DNA of 64,000 bases from G963678255 sp963678255 (GCA_963678255.2 CAXXTW010000002.1:1054001-1118000), one strand, 5' to 3'. Counted from the first letter of the stretch, positions 1-9,151 are shown. A program made the numbers and translations. Notes: generated by a model not told the origin, from the letters alone.

Positions 1-260
1 CAAAGAATTCCTTTTTTAAATAATAAATTGGGATTGTCTTCAGAGATATCTGATGGATTAATCATTACTTGATCTTTTGATTTATCCAAAGGGACAATCT
101 GACTATCCGTTTTCTTTTTCAAAGCTGGCAGATCTACATAGAAAAATTCACCTAAGGCTGCATTTGCCCCAAGCATACATTTTAAAGTCGGGAACTGAAA
201 AATAAATTTCTGAACTTTTTTAGCAGAAATGGACACATGATAATAATCTAATTCAGCCAT
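1..260 (-). CDS. Cas10-like (type III CRISPR large subunit) N-terminus, partial
   Basis: The first 86 residues of a protein that continues past the left edge. The ATG at 260 follows a good AAGGAG ribosome site. The segment KKVQKFIF followed by LKCMLGANAALGEFF resembles the opening of Cas10/Cmr2 proteins, where an I/V-Q-x-F/Y-I-F motif is followed by L-K/R and a G-A-S/N-x-L motif. These proteins are the palm-domain large subunit of type III CRISPR complexes. The cas6-like gene 4 kb upstream in the same orientation supports this. The GGDD catalytic region would lie outside the window, so the call rests on the N-terminus only. It could also be a stand-alone Cas10 relative. Confidence 0.5.
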   Translation of the reverse strand, partial: MAELDYYHVSISAKKVQKFIFQFPTLKCMLGANAALGEFFYVDLPALKKKTDSQIVPLDKSKDQVMINPSDISEDNPNLLFKKGIL

Positions 261-358
261 AGTATCTCCTTTATATAACAAATACTTTAAATAAGTGGGG
301 AGTGATTATAATTTCACTCATTCATAAATACAATTTTCGGACTTTCATTTGTTAATTG

Positions 359-1420
359 TCAAGCATAATTTTTCCTTTTTAAATTTTTTAATAAAGAAAA
401 CATTGTAAGTATAATAGCTATAACTGCTATAAATAAAGATACTGATATTTTATCATTTACAACTATCATGATAATTCCTGTTATTGATACTCCGAGAACA
501 TGGCCATAATTCTCCCAACTATCAACATTTTTTATTGAATTTGTGGAATGCAAATATTCTTTAATAGCATATACACTTCCTCCTCCAAAACCACCAAATA
601 TCCAAAAAAAGGAGAATAGTATTATGTTCTGTTGAAAAATAATCATACCTGTCAAACAAAGTAACAACCAGAAATGACCCAATAAAACTGCTAAAATTGA
701 GGATAATCGAAGGATATCCTTTAAAATTTTCTTTCCGGTAATGTAGCTTATCCAACCTAAACAAAACAAAGTGATTGAATAGAATGGAAAATGGATTAAT
801 GTCTGATGATTAAGATCGAATATAACAAAATACAATAAAATATTGTAAGCATAAGCAAAATAATGGATCTGATGAAACATCATTATCAATCCTGTTTTAT
901 AACCTGAAAACAAAGCAATGGATTTGTTTTCTTTAGTTTTACTTCCTTTTATGAAGGTGACTAAGAATGTTGAGAAAAAAATAATTAAAAAAATAAATAG
1001 AAAATTACCGAAGTCATTTTGAAATCCAATAAAAATACCTGAAGAAAATCCAAGTACCCTAAAGCATCGTTTTACACTTTCCGAAATTTTGTTTTGTGGA
1101 GCAATCAATGACTCTCTCACATTTTGTAAACCTGCACTTAAAGAGGCAATAAGATAGAAAATAATGTAAATATTATCGGGAATAGATTGATAAAGAATAA
1201 GTGCTATAATCTGGTTGATTAATATATACTTTAAATCTATACGAAATGGTTGAATAAATAAACACCCGATTTGATACCCTAAAACAAATAACAAAGCAGT
1301 TAGTAAATCAAAATTTATATATCCAAAAACCACAACTCCAATTTCAAAAACTCCTGAAATGAGGCTAAAAAATAAGTATAAAAGACCTGCCATTGCATTA
1401 AGTACTTTTACTTCCTTCAT
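359..1420 (-). CDS. Multi-pass membrane protein, MFS-like transporter
   Basis: 353 residues made almost entirely of hydrophobic segments, about ten to eleven predicted membrane helices, with short charged loops such as KGSKTKENKS near residue 160. Length and layout suggest a major-facilitator-type carrier, but no family signature is clear, so substrate and direction are unknown. The ATG at 1420 has AAGGAG six bases upstream. It lies 9 bp downstream of the SPL-type radical SAM gene and upstream of the Cas10-like gene, so it belongs to the same minus-strand operon. It might export or import a product or substrate of the two radical SAM enzymes; that is inference from position only. Confidence 0.6.
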   Translation of the reverse strand: MKEVKVLNAMAGLLYLFFSLISGVFEIGVVVFGYINFDLLTALLFVLGYQIGCLFIQPFRIDLKYILINQIIALILYQSIPDNIYIIFYLIASLSAGLQNVRESLIAPQNKISESVKRCFRVLGFSSGIFIGFQNDFGNFLFIFLIIFFSTFLVTFIKGSKTKENKSIALFSGYKTGLIMMFHQIHYFAYAYNILLYFVIFDLNHQTLIHFPFYSITLFCLGWISYITGKKILKDILRLSSILAVLLGHFWLLLCLTGMIIFQQNIILFSFFWIFGGFGGGSVYAIKEYLHSTNSIKNVDSWENYGHVLGVSITGIIMIVVNDKISVSLFIAVIAIILTMFSLLKNLKRKNYA

Positions 1421-1429
1421 ATATTCTCC

Positions 1430-2227
1430 TTAATGCTTATAGAAACCCTTTAATGGAACACCTATCTGATTGCACATTTGAATCATATCATAATTAGTTT
1501 TATTCCAAAATTCCTCAGATTGAGCCAAATTAAGCCAATCTTCAGAAATATGACATTTTTTATAGGCATATAAAACATCATCAAAATTTCCACATTTAAG
1601 GTTTAATCGTTCTCCCCATATCTCATCGGTAAGGGATCCAATTTCAGAAATTATATTGTTAACATCTGTAATCAAAGGTAAGATTGGTCCAATAAAAAGA
1701 TAATTCGAGATACCATATTCCTTTAATGTTTTGATTATCTTTATTCTCTCCTCTACACTGGCAGCACGTGGTTCAAAGATTTTTCTAAACTTATCATCTG
1801 AAAATGATAGACTAATCCCTATACTTATTAAACTTCCTGCTTTTTCAAAAAGTTTCAAATCTCTATGGACTAATGATGATTTGGTTAAAATTGAAAAAGA
1901 TATTTGATGATCAATTAAAATCTTAACACATTTTTCAGTAATTTTATATTTTTTCTCAATTGGTTGATAGGCATCACAAACTGAGCCCAATAATACTTTC
2001 TTAATTTGATGTTTACCTGACAGCTTTTTTTCCAACAAAGTATCGGCATTAATTTTTACATCAACAAAAGATCCCCATTTTTCCTTATGTCCTGTAAATC
2101 TTCTCATAAATCGTGCATAACAATATTGGCAATTATGTAAACAGCCAATATAAGGATTAATACAATAATCAGATTCAGGCAGTTTACTCTTGTTTATGAT
2201 TGTTTTTACTTCAATTTCATTTATCAT
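1430..2227 (-). CDS. Radical SAM protein, SPL/COG1533 family
   Basis: 265 residues. The motif GCLHNCQYC supplies the Cx3Cx2C cysteines (C29, C33, C36) that bind the SAM-cleaving 4Fe-4S cluster. The sequence following it (YARFMRRF, then GSVCDAYQP and ILTKSSLVHRDL) is typical of the spore-photoproduct-lyase-like group. Members act on DNA or on unknown substrates; the specificity cannot be read here. The ATG at 2227 is preferred over an upstream TTG because GGAGG lies just before it. It follows the FMN/ferredoxin gene by 13 bp. A second, divergent member of the same family is at 39370. Confidence 0.85.
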   Translation of the reverse strand: MINEIEVKTIINKSKLPESDYCINPYIGCLHNCQYCYARFMRRFTGHKEKWGSFVDVKINADTLLEKKLSGKHQIKKVLLGSVCDAYQPIEKKYKITEKCVKILIDHQISFSILTKSSLVHRDLKLFEKAGSLISIGISLSFSDDKFRKIFEPRAASVEERIKIIKTLKEYGISNYLFIGPILPLITDVNNIISEIGSLTDEIWGERLNLKCGNFDDVLYAYKKCHISEDWLNLAQSEEFWNKTNYDMIQMCNQIGVPLKGFYKH

Positions 2228-2240
2228 TTTTACCTCCAAT

Positions 2241-3314
2241 CTATAATAGTTTTAAAGCTTGACATTCACAAAGACAAACACAAAATCCACATCTTTCACA
2301 TTTTTGTTGGTCAATATCAATTTCACCATTTTTAAGCACAATATTTTCACACATCATTTGTTTGAGACATTTATAACAATGAGTACATTTTTCATGATTT
2401 ACCAGAACTTTATGATCATGCTTTATATTTATGTAATTTTCTTCAGGAATGTTCTCAATAATTTCAAGAATTTCTTTTATCCATCTAGGTCCCCTTTTTA
2501 AAATTGCAGTGCACACCTGAACGGCATCTGCCCCAAAATTGAGAAGATGCTGAATATCCTTTACATTATTAATACCTCCACCAGCCAAAATGGGAAGTTT
2601 TGAATCTATTTTTAATTTTGTTAAATAATCAGATGTCAATGGGAACTGCCATTCTCCAAACAAGGAGGCTTGATCAGGATAACAAATTCTTTGAGTTAAA
2701 TTTGTACTATCTGGTATATAGACAGATTTTACTGAATCTAAAAGAGACCATCCTGCAATTCCGGTATTTTCAAAATAATAAAAGGCACTTGATGGACGAA
2801 TCTCGATGTTTAACTTGGGTATTATTGCCAATTCGAAAGCAGATGTAATTTTATTCAGCAATATGGACAATTTTTCCATGTTATCAGGTAAAGCAATCCT
2901 GTCATTCAAGTAGAAAAAATCAAGTTGTATGACTTTTGCATTCACTTTATTAAATGATTCAATAGTGTCTAACCATTCATTACAGTTAAAAGTTAAACCA
3001 GCAATGCTTGGAATCAAAAGCATATTTGTTTCATTAGAAGTCTCATATAAAATCTGCAAAGCAGTTTTTGTCTTAAGCAATTCTCTTGAGCAGGAAGAAT
3101 AACCCCATATACCATATGAATTCTTTGCAAAATGCCTTTTTTGATAATCATCAATCATGTTATTTTGAGTTAAACAGGATTTAATAATTGCTGCACCCGC
3201 TCCTGCTTCTGCACAAGCAATAAGGTTACTTTTTGTTTCTGTGCATGGAGAGGAAGCGACAACAATAGGACAAGGTATTTCTATACCTGCAACAGAATAT
3301 TTTTTTTTATTCAT
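2241..3314 (-). CDS. Dihydroorotate dehydrogenase-like FMN barrel fused to 2x[4Fe-4S] ferredoxin domain
   Basis: 357 residues. The N-terminal part is a TIM barrel like dihydroorotate dehydrogenase or PreA. ILAGGGINNVKD and GADAVQVCTAIL near residues 243-268 form the FMN phosphate site. Residues about 310-357 carry two clusters of cysteines, CTHCYKCLKQMMC and CERCGFCVCLCEC, as in bacterial ferredoxin domains. A role in pyrimidine synthesis is not implied, because no other pyrimidine gene is near. Its ATG overlaps the radical SAM stop (ATGAATAA), so the two are translationally coupled. It may deliver electrons to the neighbouring radical SAM enzymes or reduce their product; this is inference. 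Confidence 0.75.
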   Translation of the reverse strand: MNKKKYSVAGIEIPCPIVVASSPCTETKSNLIACAEAGAGAAIIKSCLTQNNMIDDYQKRHFAKNSYGIWGYSSCSRELLKTKTALQILYETSNETNMLLIPSIAGLTFNCNEWLDTIESFNKVNAKVIQLDFFYLNDRIALPDNMEKLSILLNKITSAFELAIIPKLNIEIRPSSAFYYFENTGIAGWSLLDSVKSVYIPDSTNLTQRICYPDQASLFGEWQFPLTSDYLTKLKIDSKLPILAGGGINNVKDIQHLLNFGADAVQVCTAILKRGPRWIKEILEIIENIPEENYINIKHDHKVLVNHEKCTHCYKCLKQMMCENIVLKNGEIDIDQQKCERCGFCVCLCECQALKLL

Positions 3315-4329
3315 TTACAACCCCTTTATCCATTTCAGCAACAATCCCAAAGATTTTACATTCTGACAGAAACATCTGAATTAAATTTCTCCTTTTGATA
3401 TTAGCATTCTCCATACACATCTCCATTGATTCATAAAGAAGATTACCTGCATAAAAGGACGGATCAAGATAATTTCCTTGTTTACCGTAAGCCCAGGGAC
3501 AGATTAAAAGATTACCATTGGGCATGACACACCAGGTTGAATCTCCTATCTTACATCTGTATATTCCGGATAATTCATCAAAACTTTTCAGTGAACATTG
3601 TACTTTTACACGTGTCTTATATTGATATAACTCTTCCAACTCTCTATACAAATTAATGCTTTTTTTGTATGTTTCACTGTTTGGTTCATTTATCTTGACT
3701 GTATTCAATACAGCTCCTCTTCCAACAGGATAGTATCTCATAAGCAAGATCTCACTGATTTGATTTTCCATTGCTACTTTAAAGATGCTTTTAATACATT
3801 CAGATGAAGTATTGTCAATAGTTAAGGGACATTCAATATGAACATCAAAACCGAGATTTTTTAAATTTTTAACTAAAGATATATTATCAAATGAATAGGA
3901 TCTAATGCCATCGTAAGTTATGTGAATAGATTTTGGCAATATGTTTTGATGTTTCAACTTTAATTCTTGTATCCATATTCTTAATGAATCAGCAGTTGCT
4001 GTGATACTCACTTGTTCGGGTTTTACTCTTTTCATTAATTCGGGGATGAAGTTGTTTCTTATTGCTGGGATTATTAAACAATCACCTCCTGATAAGTCAA
4101 AATGGGCATTTTCATTTTTTGTTAATATTTTATCTACAACTCTTAACCATTCATTACAACTCATTTCTTTATTGATTTTTATCATTTTATTATTCATTTC
4201 TATACACTTTTCTATGGATCCTCCATAAGCATCAACAGCACAAAAGGTACAGGTTTGAGCACATCCTCTCGTTAATGTTAAAATATATGTTTGAAAACTA
4301 ACTTTGTTTGATTTGCTTAGATTTTTCAT
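3307..4329 (-). CDS. Radical SAM protein with cysteine-rich C-terminal (SPASM-like) region
   Basis: 340 residues. TRGCAQTCTFC near the start gives the Cx3Cx2C motif (C23, C27, C30). DLSGGDCLI fits the SAM-binding GGE-like position of the barrel. The C-terminal half has YRCKIGDSTWCVMPNGNLLICPW, which looks like an auxiliary-cluster (SPASM/twitch) segment as found in peptide- and cofactor-maturing radical SAM enzymes. The ATG at 4329 with AGGAGG five bases upstream is chosen over an in-frame TTG at 4344. It is the first intact gene after the broken cas6. No precursor peptide gene was found beside it. Confidence 0.75.
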   Translation of the reverse strand: MKNLSKSNKVSFQTYILTLTRGCAQTCTFCAVDAYGGSIEKCIEMNNKMIKINKEMSCNEWLRVVDKILTKNENAHFDLSGGDCLIIPAIRNNFIPELMKRVKPEQVSITATADSLRIWIQELKLKHQNILPKSIHITYDGIRSYSFDNISLVKNLKNLGFDVHIECPLTIDNTSSECIKSIFKVAMENQISEILLMRYYPVGRGAVLNTVKINEPNSETYKKSINLYRELEELYQYKTRVKVQCSLKSFDELSGIYRCKIGDSTWCVMPNGNLLICPWAYGKQGNYLDPSFYAGNLLYESMEMCMENANIKRRNLIQMFLSECKIFGIVAEMDKGVVNE

Positions 4330-4535
4330 ATTTCCTCCTGACAAGAGTTATCGCAACCCATGCCAAAAATTGGAATTATAATCTAATAGCTTATAATACA
4401 ATTAGTTGTGTAAATTATAATTAATTTTTTGATAAACTTTAAGTTTATTTAATAAATAAATAGTTAATTGAGTTTGTGAGATTTTTTTATACTAATGGTG
4501 TGCTTTTAATTATCTTTATCAACTTCTTAATGATA

Positions 4536-5396
4536 TTATTGATATAGTTTATATTTCCCATTCCCAAAACTTGTTTGTTTTCCGACCTGAAGGACTTCAC
4601 CGATTTTTAGAAGATAATGAAGATCTGGGTCAGGTTTGTTGATTATGATATGACCGATCAATCCGCCGATACTCATTTTTTGTTGTTGACGCAGGGATTT
4701 GCGGTATTTTTCTTTCCATTAAAGATTTGCCTTAAATTCTATGTCTTTCCATTCTTCTTTATATATTGGATCTTGTTTCAGATTCAGATTGAATTCTGAA
4801 TTCATGAAGCGGATTCTTCTGATCATACTTTTTAAAAAGGCTTCTGAATTGAAGATTGTCATTAATCTGTTTTGGTATTTCATTCTTAATGGGGTTATAA
4901 AATCTATGGTTAGGAGATGGAGACACTCATTTTTAAAATCTATTGTGAAAAAGGAAAAGGGGTTAAAAACCTTATTTTTTGCTTCAAAGATAAAATGGTC
5001 GTTGTAATCAAGTATTTTAGTTATTTTGATCTCTGTTTCTTTTCCAGAAATTTTTAATTTTCTTTCTGCTAATTGCATGATGGAGGCAAAAAGACGATCG
5101 GCATTTTCTGCGTATATTCCAAAGAAACTGAAATGAATTTCAACTTGAGATTGATTTAAAATATTATGAAAGATTATGTAAGGTTTGTATTCTTCTCCAG
5201 ACTCATAGGTTTTCTCGAAAATGTTATAATAAAGACAATTATTAAAAGAACAGTCTTGGCAGTTAATATTTTTTTGAAGACAGAACATATTTTTTAGACT
5301 TCTTCCCCATAATCCTCGAAAAGCAGAAGAAAAGTCATATTCAGGATAGGGTATAAAATCTAGTTCAAAAAAACATTTAAACACAATTAACTTCAC
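4536..5396 (-). pseudogene. cas6: cas6 CRISPR endoribonuclease gene with an in-frame stop
   Basis: Cas6 cuts the CRISPR repeat transcript into guide RNAs. Reading from a GTG at 5396 (GGAG upstream), the protein has an FRGLWGRSLK segment and the cysteine set CLQKNINCQDCSFNNC followed by YYNIFE, which is the N-terminal signature of the PF10040 Cas6 group. A TAA at 4721-4719 ends it at residue 225. In the same frame the sequence continues WKEKYRKSLRQQQ, SIGGLIG, and LQVGKQTSFGNGKY, the family's conserved C-terminal glycine-rich RNA-binding loop, to a second TAA at 4536. The total of 286 codons is the normal length. One nonsense change therefore removes the last 60 residues. Confidence 0.8.
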
Positions 5397-5628
5397 AATT
5401 ACTCCAAAATATTTATTTGAAACGAGTGTATTGAAATTATGTTTGTTAGAAATTATGATATCTGTTCAAAGAAAAAGTATGAAAAAAATAATCAATAAGC
5501 TTTTCTTTAACTTCATACTTCACTTACAAATTCTATAACATATTTTCAAGACATCTATAAATACAAAGATAGTAAAAGTATTTATTCCATGTCAAGAAAA
5601 AAATGATAAATAATTTATTTTACGTATT
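5397..5628. other. Upstream region of the cas6 operon, cut by an insertion sequence
   Basis: AT-rich, non-coding 232 bp between the GTG start of cas6 and the insertion sequence. Any promoter of the minus-strand operon should be here or beyond the IS. I see no strong -35/-10 pair on the minus strand, and no CRISPR repeats. Confidence 0.4.
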
Positions 5629-7465
5629 GAGACTGTGCACTTTTCTTTTCCACTAAGCGACTTTCCGATAGGCTTTGATATCAAATAACTGTTCCATGTG
5701 GTTTATTTCAATCATTTCTTGACTATATTTTGGAATATTTATAGTAGAAATAATAGATTTTGAGTCTAAATGAACTTTGCCATTCGTGATAAGTTCTTTG
5801 AACCATAAACAATGAACAAGTTGCTCAATCGTTTCAGGAGTTTTTAGTCCGTATTTTCCTGAAATAACCTTATCAATTTTTTTATTCCATCTTTCAGCCG
5901 CATTAGATGTATAGCTCTTGGTTAAGTGTTTCCATTGCCCCACAAAACTGGAAATGAAATATTCTTTAGCAGTACCTGTAATCATTTTTTCTAATTCTAA
6001 CAGTGCTTTCCTTCTAGCTCCAACAGTTTGCCTATTGAAAACTTGTTTGAGTTTGTTAATTATTTTTTTTATTAGTTTAATGTCTTTTTCACTTTGATAT
6101 ATATTTTTAATCAGGTTTTTCATCTTATGGAATTTGCAGTATTGAAAACTTACTTTAGGAAACACCTCTTTTCTGCCCTTTGCCAGCGATGGACAGCCAT
6201 CACTGATTATTAAAGAGGGATTGCCATAATGTTTTTTGAAAAGTGTGAAAAAAATCTTCCAACTATCAGCATTCTTTTGAGGGTATAGCTGAACCATCAA
6301 AGGAATACCTGTCTTATCATCAACAGCCGAAAAAACATATAGAAAAACACCATTCAATTTAACATATTTTTCATCAACACTAATGATACCGCTGTATCTA
6401 ACTATCGAACTCAGTAATAATTGATAAAAGTATGGATCTCTATACACCAGTTTTCTAACATTTGATTTCGACATACCCATAATAAAAGCTATCATTTGAT
6501 AACTCATAGAAGCACCTACTAAAAATTTTACTAAAAAGCTTTTAGTTTGTGTACTTAACTTAATTATGACTGATACTTTTTCTGGTTTTGTTTCAATCTC
6601 GGATTCTTTCATCTCTTCAATTCTTTTTTTTACCACCGGATTCTCATTGTTTTTTAAGAGATATGAAAACAAATGATTTTTATCCCAATAGTTGCCCTTT
6701 TTACTGATATTTTTATGGATACTTTGTAAAATTAAGCAGGTATTCGCTTGTGAAAGGTATTTATTAAAAGATACTGCGCACATTTTAACTAATGGAAACT
6801 TACCTTTAAAGATCAGGAATAGTTCAGGTACTGTTAAAAAAGGATTATCGATCACAATTTTTTGAATAATGTCGACATACTTGGATAAATCTACTTTCCG
6901 AGTTAATAAGCCAAGAAAGTCATAGCCTTTTTTCTTAAACTCTCTGTAGTAATTATCAATATCCCTTCTGTCATTAAATCCCAGAATGTTAGCTATTTCT
7001 TGAAAAGTAAACAAGTTTTCACAACAAGCAAAAAAAATAAGTCTCAAAAAAACAGCCAGAAGCTTTCTGTTGGACTCAGTTTTTGGGATTTCTAAAACAA
7101 TATGAACCTTAATTTTAATACAATAATTATCTTTGTTTGGTATAAATTCAAACAAATTATGAGTCGATTTTTTCATCATATTAACACCTTAATAATATTT
7201 TATTTATAAACCATTATAATACTATTAAGTATTATGTAAAGCTATTTATTTAATATTATTATAAGCATTTCTTGTCATAGGTGTATTATGATTTTAGAGT
7301 ATTTAGACGTGTCTAATATTGGTTTAAAAAAACAAGAAAATAAAAACATAATGTCAAAATGAAGTTTTAGGAAAAAACGATGATACTCGACCAGTTTTTT
7401 TAAATATCAAAATAGTATTGTGCAGATAAGTAAGAAATTAGTTAAATTAAAAGGTGCACAGTCTC
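5629..7465 (-). mobile_element. Insertion sequence, Mutator/IS256-like, complete, 8-bp target duplication
   Basis: 1,837 bp bounded by perfect 12-bp inverted ends GAGACTGTGCAC (5629-5640 and complement at 7454-7465). The sequence TACGTATT flanks it on both sides (5621-5628 and 7466-7473) and is an 8-bp target duplication. It holds one transposase gene. The intact ends and duplication indicate a fairly recent insertion. Related ends occur at 29489, 34095 and 56998. Confidence 0.92.
5653..7179 (-). CDS. DDE transposase, Mutator (MULE)-like
   Basis: 508 residues. The N-terminal third has helix-turn-helix-like segments (TFQEIANILGFNDRRDID and MIAFIMGMSKSNVRKLVYR). The catalytic domain shows ISVDEKYVKLNG (first Asp), IISDGCPSLAKG (second Asp) followed by FQYCKFHKMKN, the C-x2-H pattern of MULE transposases, and NAAERWNKK (candidate Glu). 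The start is the first of two adjacent ATGs with AAGGTG upstream. Exact ISfinder family not determined; the 8-bp duplication suits the IS256/Mutator group. Confidence 0.8.
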   Translation of the reverse strand: MMKKSTHNLFEFIPNKDNYCIKIKVHIVLEIPKTESNRKLLAVFLRLIFFACCENLFTFQEIANILGFNDRRDIDNYYREFKKKGYDFLGLLTRKVDLSKYVDIIQKIVIDNPFLTVPELFLIFKGKFPLVKMCAVSFNKYLSQANTCLILQSIHKNISKKGNYWDKNHLFSYLLKNNENPVVKKRIEEMKESEIETKPEKVSVIIKLSTQTKSFLVKFLVGASMSYQMIAFIMGMSKSNVRKLVYRDPYFYQLLLSSIVRYSGIISVDEKYVKLNGVFLYVFSAVDDKTGIPLMVQLYPQKNADSWKIFFTLFKKHYGNPSLIISDGCPSLAKGRKEVFPKVSFQYCKFHKMKNLIKNIYQSEKDIKLIKKIINKLKQVFNRQTVGARRKALLELEKMITGTAKEYFISSFVGQWKHLTKSYTSNAAERWNKKIDKVISGKYGLKTPETIEQLVHCLWFKELITNGKVHLDSKSIISTINIPKYSQEMIEINHMEQLFDIKAYRKVA

Positions 7466-7565
7466 TACGTATTTTTGATAACGGTAAATACTCATTTCAT
7501 TTCATTTCATTCTCATTCGAGTCGGAGGGGAAATCCTTAATATGACAGATATTATTCAATTTAAT

Positions 7566-8083
7566 CTTCATTTCTTTTGCCTTGATACAAAATAAACAGA
7601 ACCAAAGAAAAAATCAAGCCCTAGGAAACCCCTATCGGGGATCTTGATTTTCATCTCTTTTCATTGAAATATAAATATCTGTATTTTTCTGATGGTATGC
7701 CATTTAATCTCCAGTCACTCTCAGGGACTCCGCCATAGCTTGCCAATGGGTAAGTTAATTTATGAGGTAAACCATTGTCTTCAATCAGAATGGCTGTTCG
7801 TTCCCCTTCGAGTTTCCCTACGATTTTACGCCATTTTTTCATGGACGATTGTAACACTTATATCTGGATTATTTCTTGTATTAGATTGATAAGGTATAGG
7901 AATTTGTAGATAAAATGAGTATTATCTTCAAGTATTCGAGTCCGAGCCGAACTCGCTCCATAACACGCCATTTTTTCATGGGCAAATGTACCATTTATAC
8001 ATTTTTATCAGGGAGAATAGATTGTGCCGATACACAGTAAGGTATTATAGATAGTATGGATTATAGCTATTTTCAGGGGCGAT
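7566..8083. repeat. Dispersed repeat module, first copy of a tandem pair
   Basis: About 518 bp, repeated at 8276-8792 with an offset of 709-710 bp and only scattered differences. Its first half includes the segment that reads open on the minus strand (7651-7842, beginning MKKWRKIVGKLEGERTAIL). Its second half includes the hairpin around CGAGTCCGAGCCGAACTCG. Related pieces occur at 13620, 14170, 14630 and 33545. Confidence 0.85.
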
Positions 8084-8113
8084 ATCTCATTTATATCTGG
8101 ATAGTTACTGGCA

Positions 8114-8235
8114 ACACAGGTGTGTTGCAGATAATGGCAAATCGGAGATTTGCAGATAAAAGCTCGCATCAGGCTGTTGCCTGTTTGGTAAAGATGAAAC
8201 ACCTTGTTTTGAGATTGTCCTTTTCAAAAATGATA
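8114..8235. repeat. Hairpin module (AGATAA-spaced), copy 1
   Basis: Contains CAACAC-AG-GTGTTG, then AGATAATGG, then GCAAATC-GGA-GATTTGC, AGATAA, then CAGGC-TGTT-GCCTG, and a tail AAACACCTTGTTTTGAG. The same order returns at 11588, 11729, 13988, 15062, 29600 and 57040, with different stem sequences but the same spacers. Confidence 0.75.
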
Positions 8236-8275
8236 ACTGTTTGAGAAGATAGGGTTAATTCTTTGAAATGGTATT

Positions 8276-8792
8276 CTTCATTTCTTTTGCCTTGATGCAA
8301 AATAAACGAAGCAAAGAAAAAATCAAGCCCTAGGAAACCCCTATCGGGGATCTTGATTTTCATCTCTTTTCATTGAAATATAAATATCTATATTTTTCTG
8401 ATGGTATGCCATTTAATCTCCAGTCACTCTCAGGGACTCCGCCATAGCTTACCAATGGGTAAGTTAAATTATGAGGAAAACCATTGTCTTCAATCAGAAT
8501 GGCTGTTCGTTCCCCTTCGAGTTTCCCTACGACTTTACGCCATTTTTTCATGGACGATTGTAACACTTATATCTGGATTATTTCTTGTATTAGATTGATA
8601 AGGTATAGGAATTTGTAGATAAAATGAGTATTATCTTCAAGTATTCGAGTCCGAGCCGAACTCGCTCCATAACACGCCATTTTTTCATGGACGATTGTAA
8701 CATTTATACATTTTTATCAGGGAGAATAGATTGTGCCGATACACAGTAAGGTATTATAGATAGTATGGATTATAGCTATTTTCAGGGGCGAT
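8276..8792. repeat. Dispersed repeat module, second copy of the tandem pair
   Basis: Nearly identical to 7566-8083. The minus-strand open segment (8360-8551) differs from the first copy at about four codons, and all of these change the amino acid (for example IVG to VVG and LPHK to FPHN). That argues for repeat DNA rather than a protein under selection. The copy junction after GGGGCGAT differs from that of copy 1. Confidence 0.85.
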
Positions 8793-8811
8793 TGTACCAT
8801 TTGTGGAAAGT

Positions 8812-9005
8812 TTAACCCCTAAAGGGGTTAGGTTGTATGTTGGCAATATTACCATGGTTAAAACCATGGCCTACCAATATTCAACCCCTATCGGGGTTAT
8901 GATTTCTCATTCAAAAAGAATAGTATTTAATAATTTATCGGAAAAATTTGTGATAGTGTTGTTGAATGGGTTATTTCTCTTTCCAAAGGAAAGGTATATT
9001 GGTAG
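8812..9005. repeat. REP-like module with CCATGGTT palindrome
   Basis: Contains AACCCCTAAAGGGGTT, CCATGGTTAAAACCATGG and AACCCCTATCGGGGTT in a row, then a stretch ending AAAGGTATATTGGTAGCTGATGA. The same parts form the 246-bp tandem repeat at 57517. It can be read as a 68-codon frame, but this follows the palindromes and has no family resemblance. Confidence 0.7.
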
Positions 9006-9151
9006 CTGATGAGTTGATTTATAGGGATAAATCAATAACTATGTGGCAGCTCCGGCTGACCAACAGATGTCTTGCTCATGTGTAATCCACGAGCCAGAGG
9101 GTGTGTCTCTCATCTCTGATGCGGGGATGGAAGGAGTCTCATATTCCCCTT

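Noticed and set aside
3307..4329. Viperin-like antiviral radical SAM enzyme
   Set aside because: The CxxxCxxC context (TRGCAQTCTFCAVDAYG) and the Cys-rich C-terminus do not match viperin, which has a NxHFTRKCNxxCxFCFH-type motif.
7651..7857. Small protein gene in the repeat (68 codons)
   Set aside because: Differences between copies are mainly amino-acid-changing, two copies are broken, and the upstream parts vary; kept as a repeat, not a gene.
7860..7960. TTCGAGTCC as a tRNA T-arm
   Set aside because: No acceptor or anticodon stem can be folded around it; it is part of the CGAGTC...GAACTCG hairpin of the repeat.
8803..9009. Reading frame of 68 codons on the plus strand
   Set aside because: It consists of REP palindromes shared with non-coding arrays and has no family resemblance.
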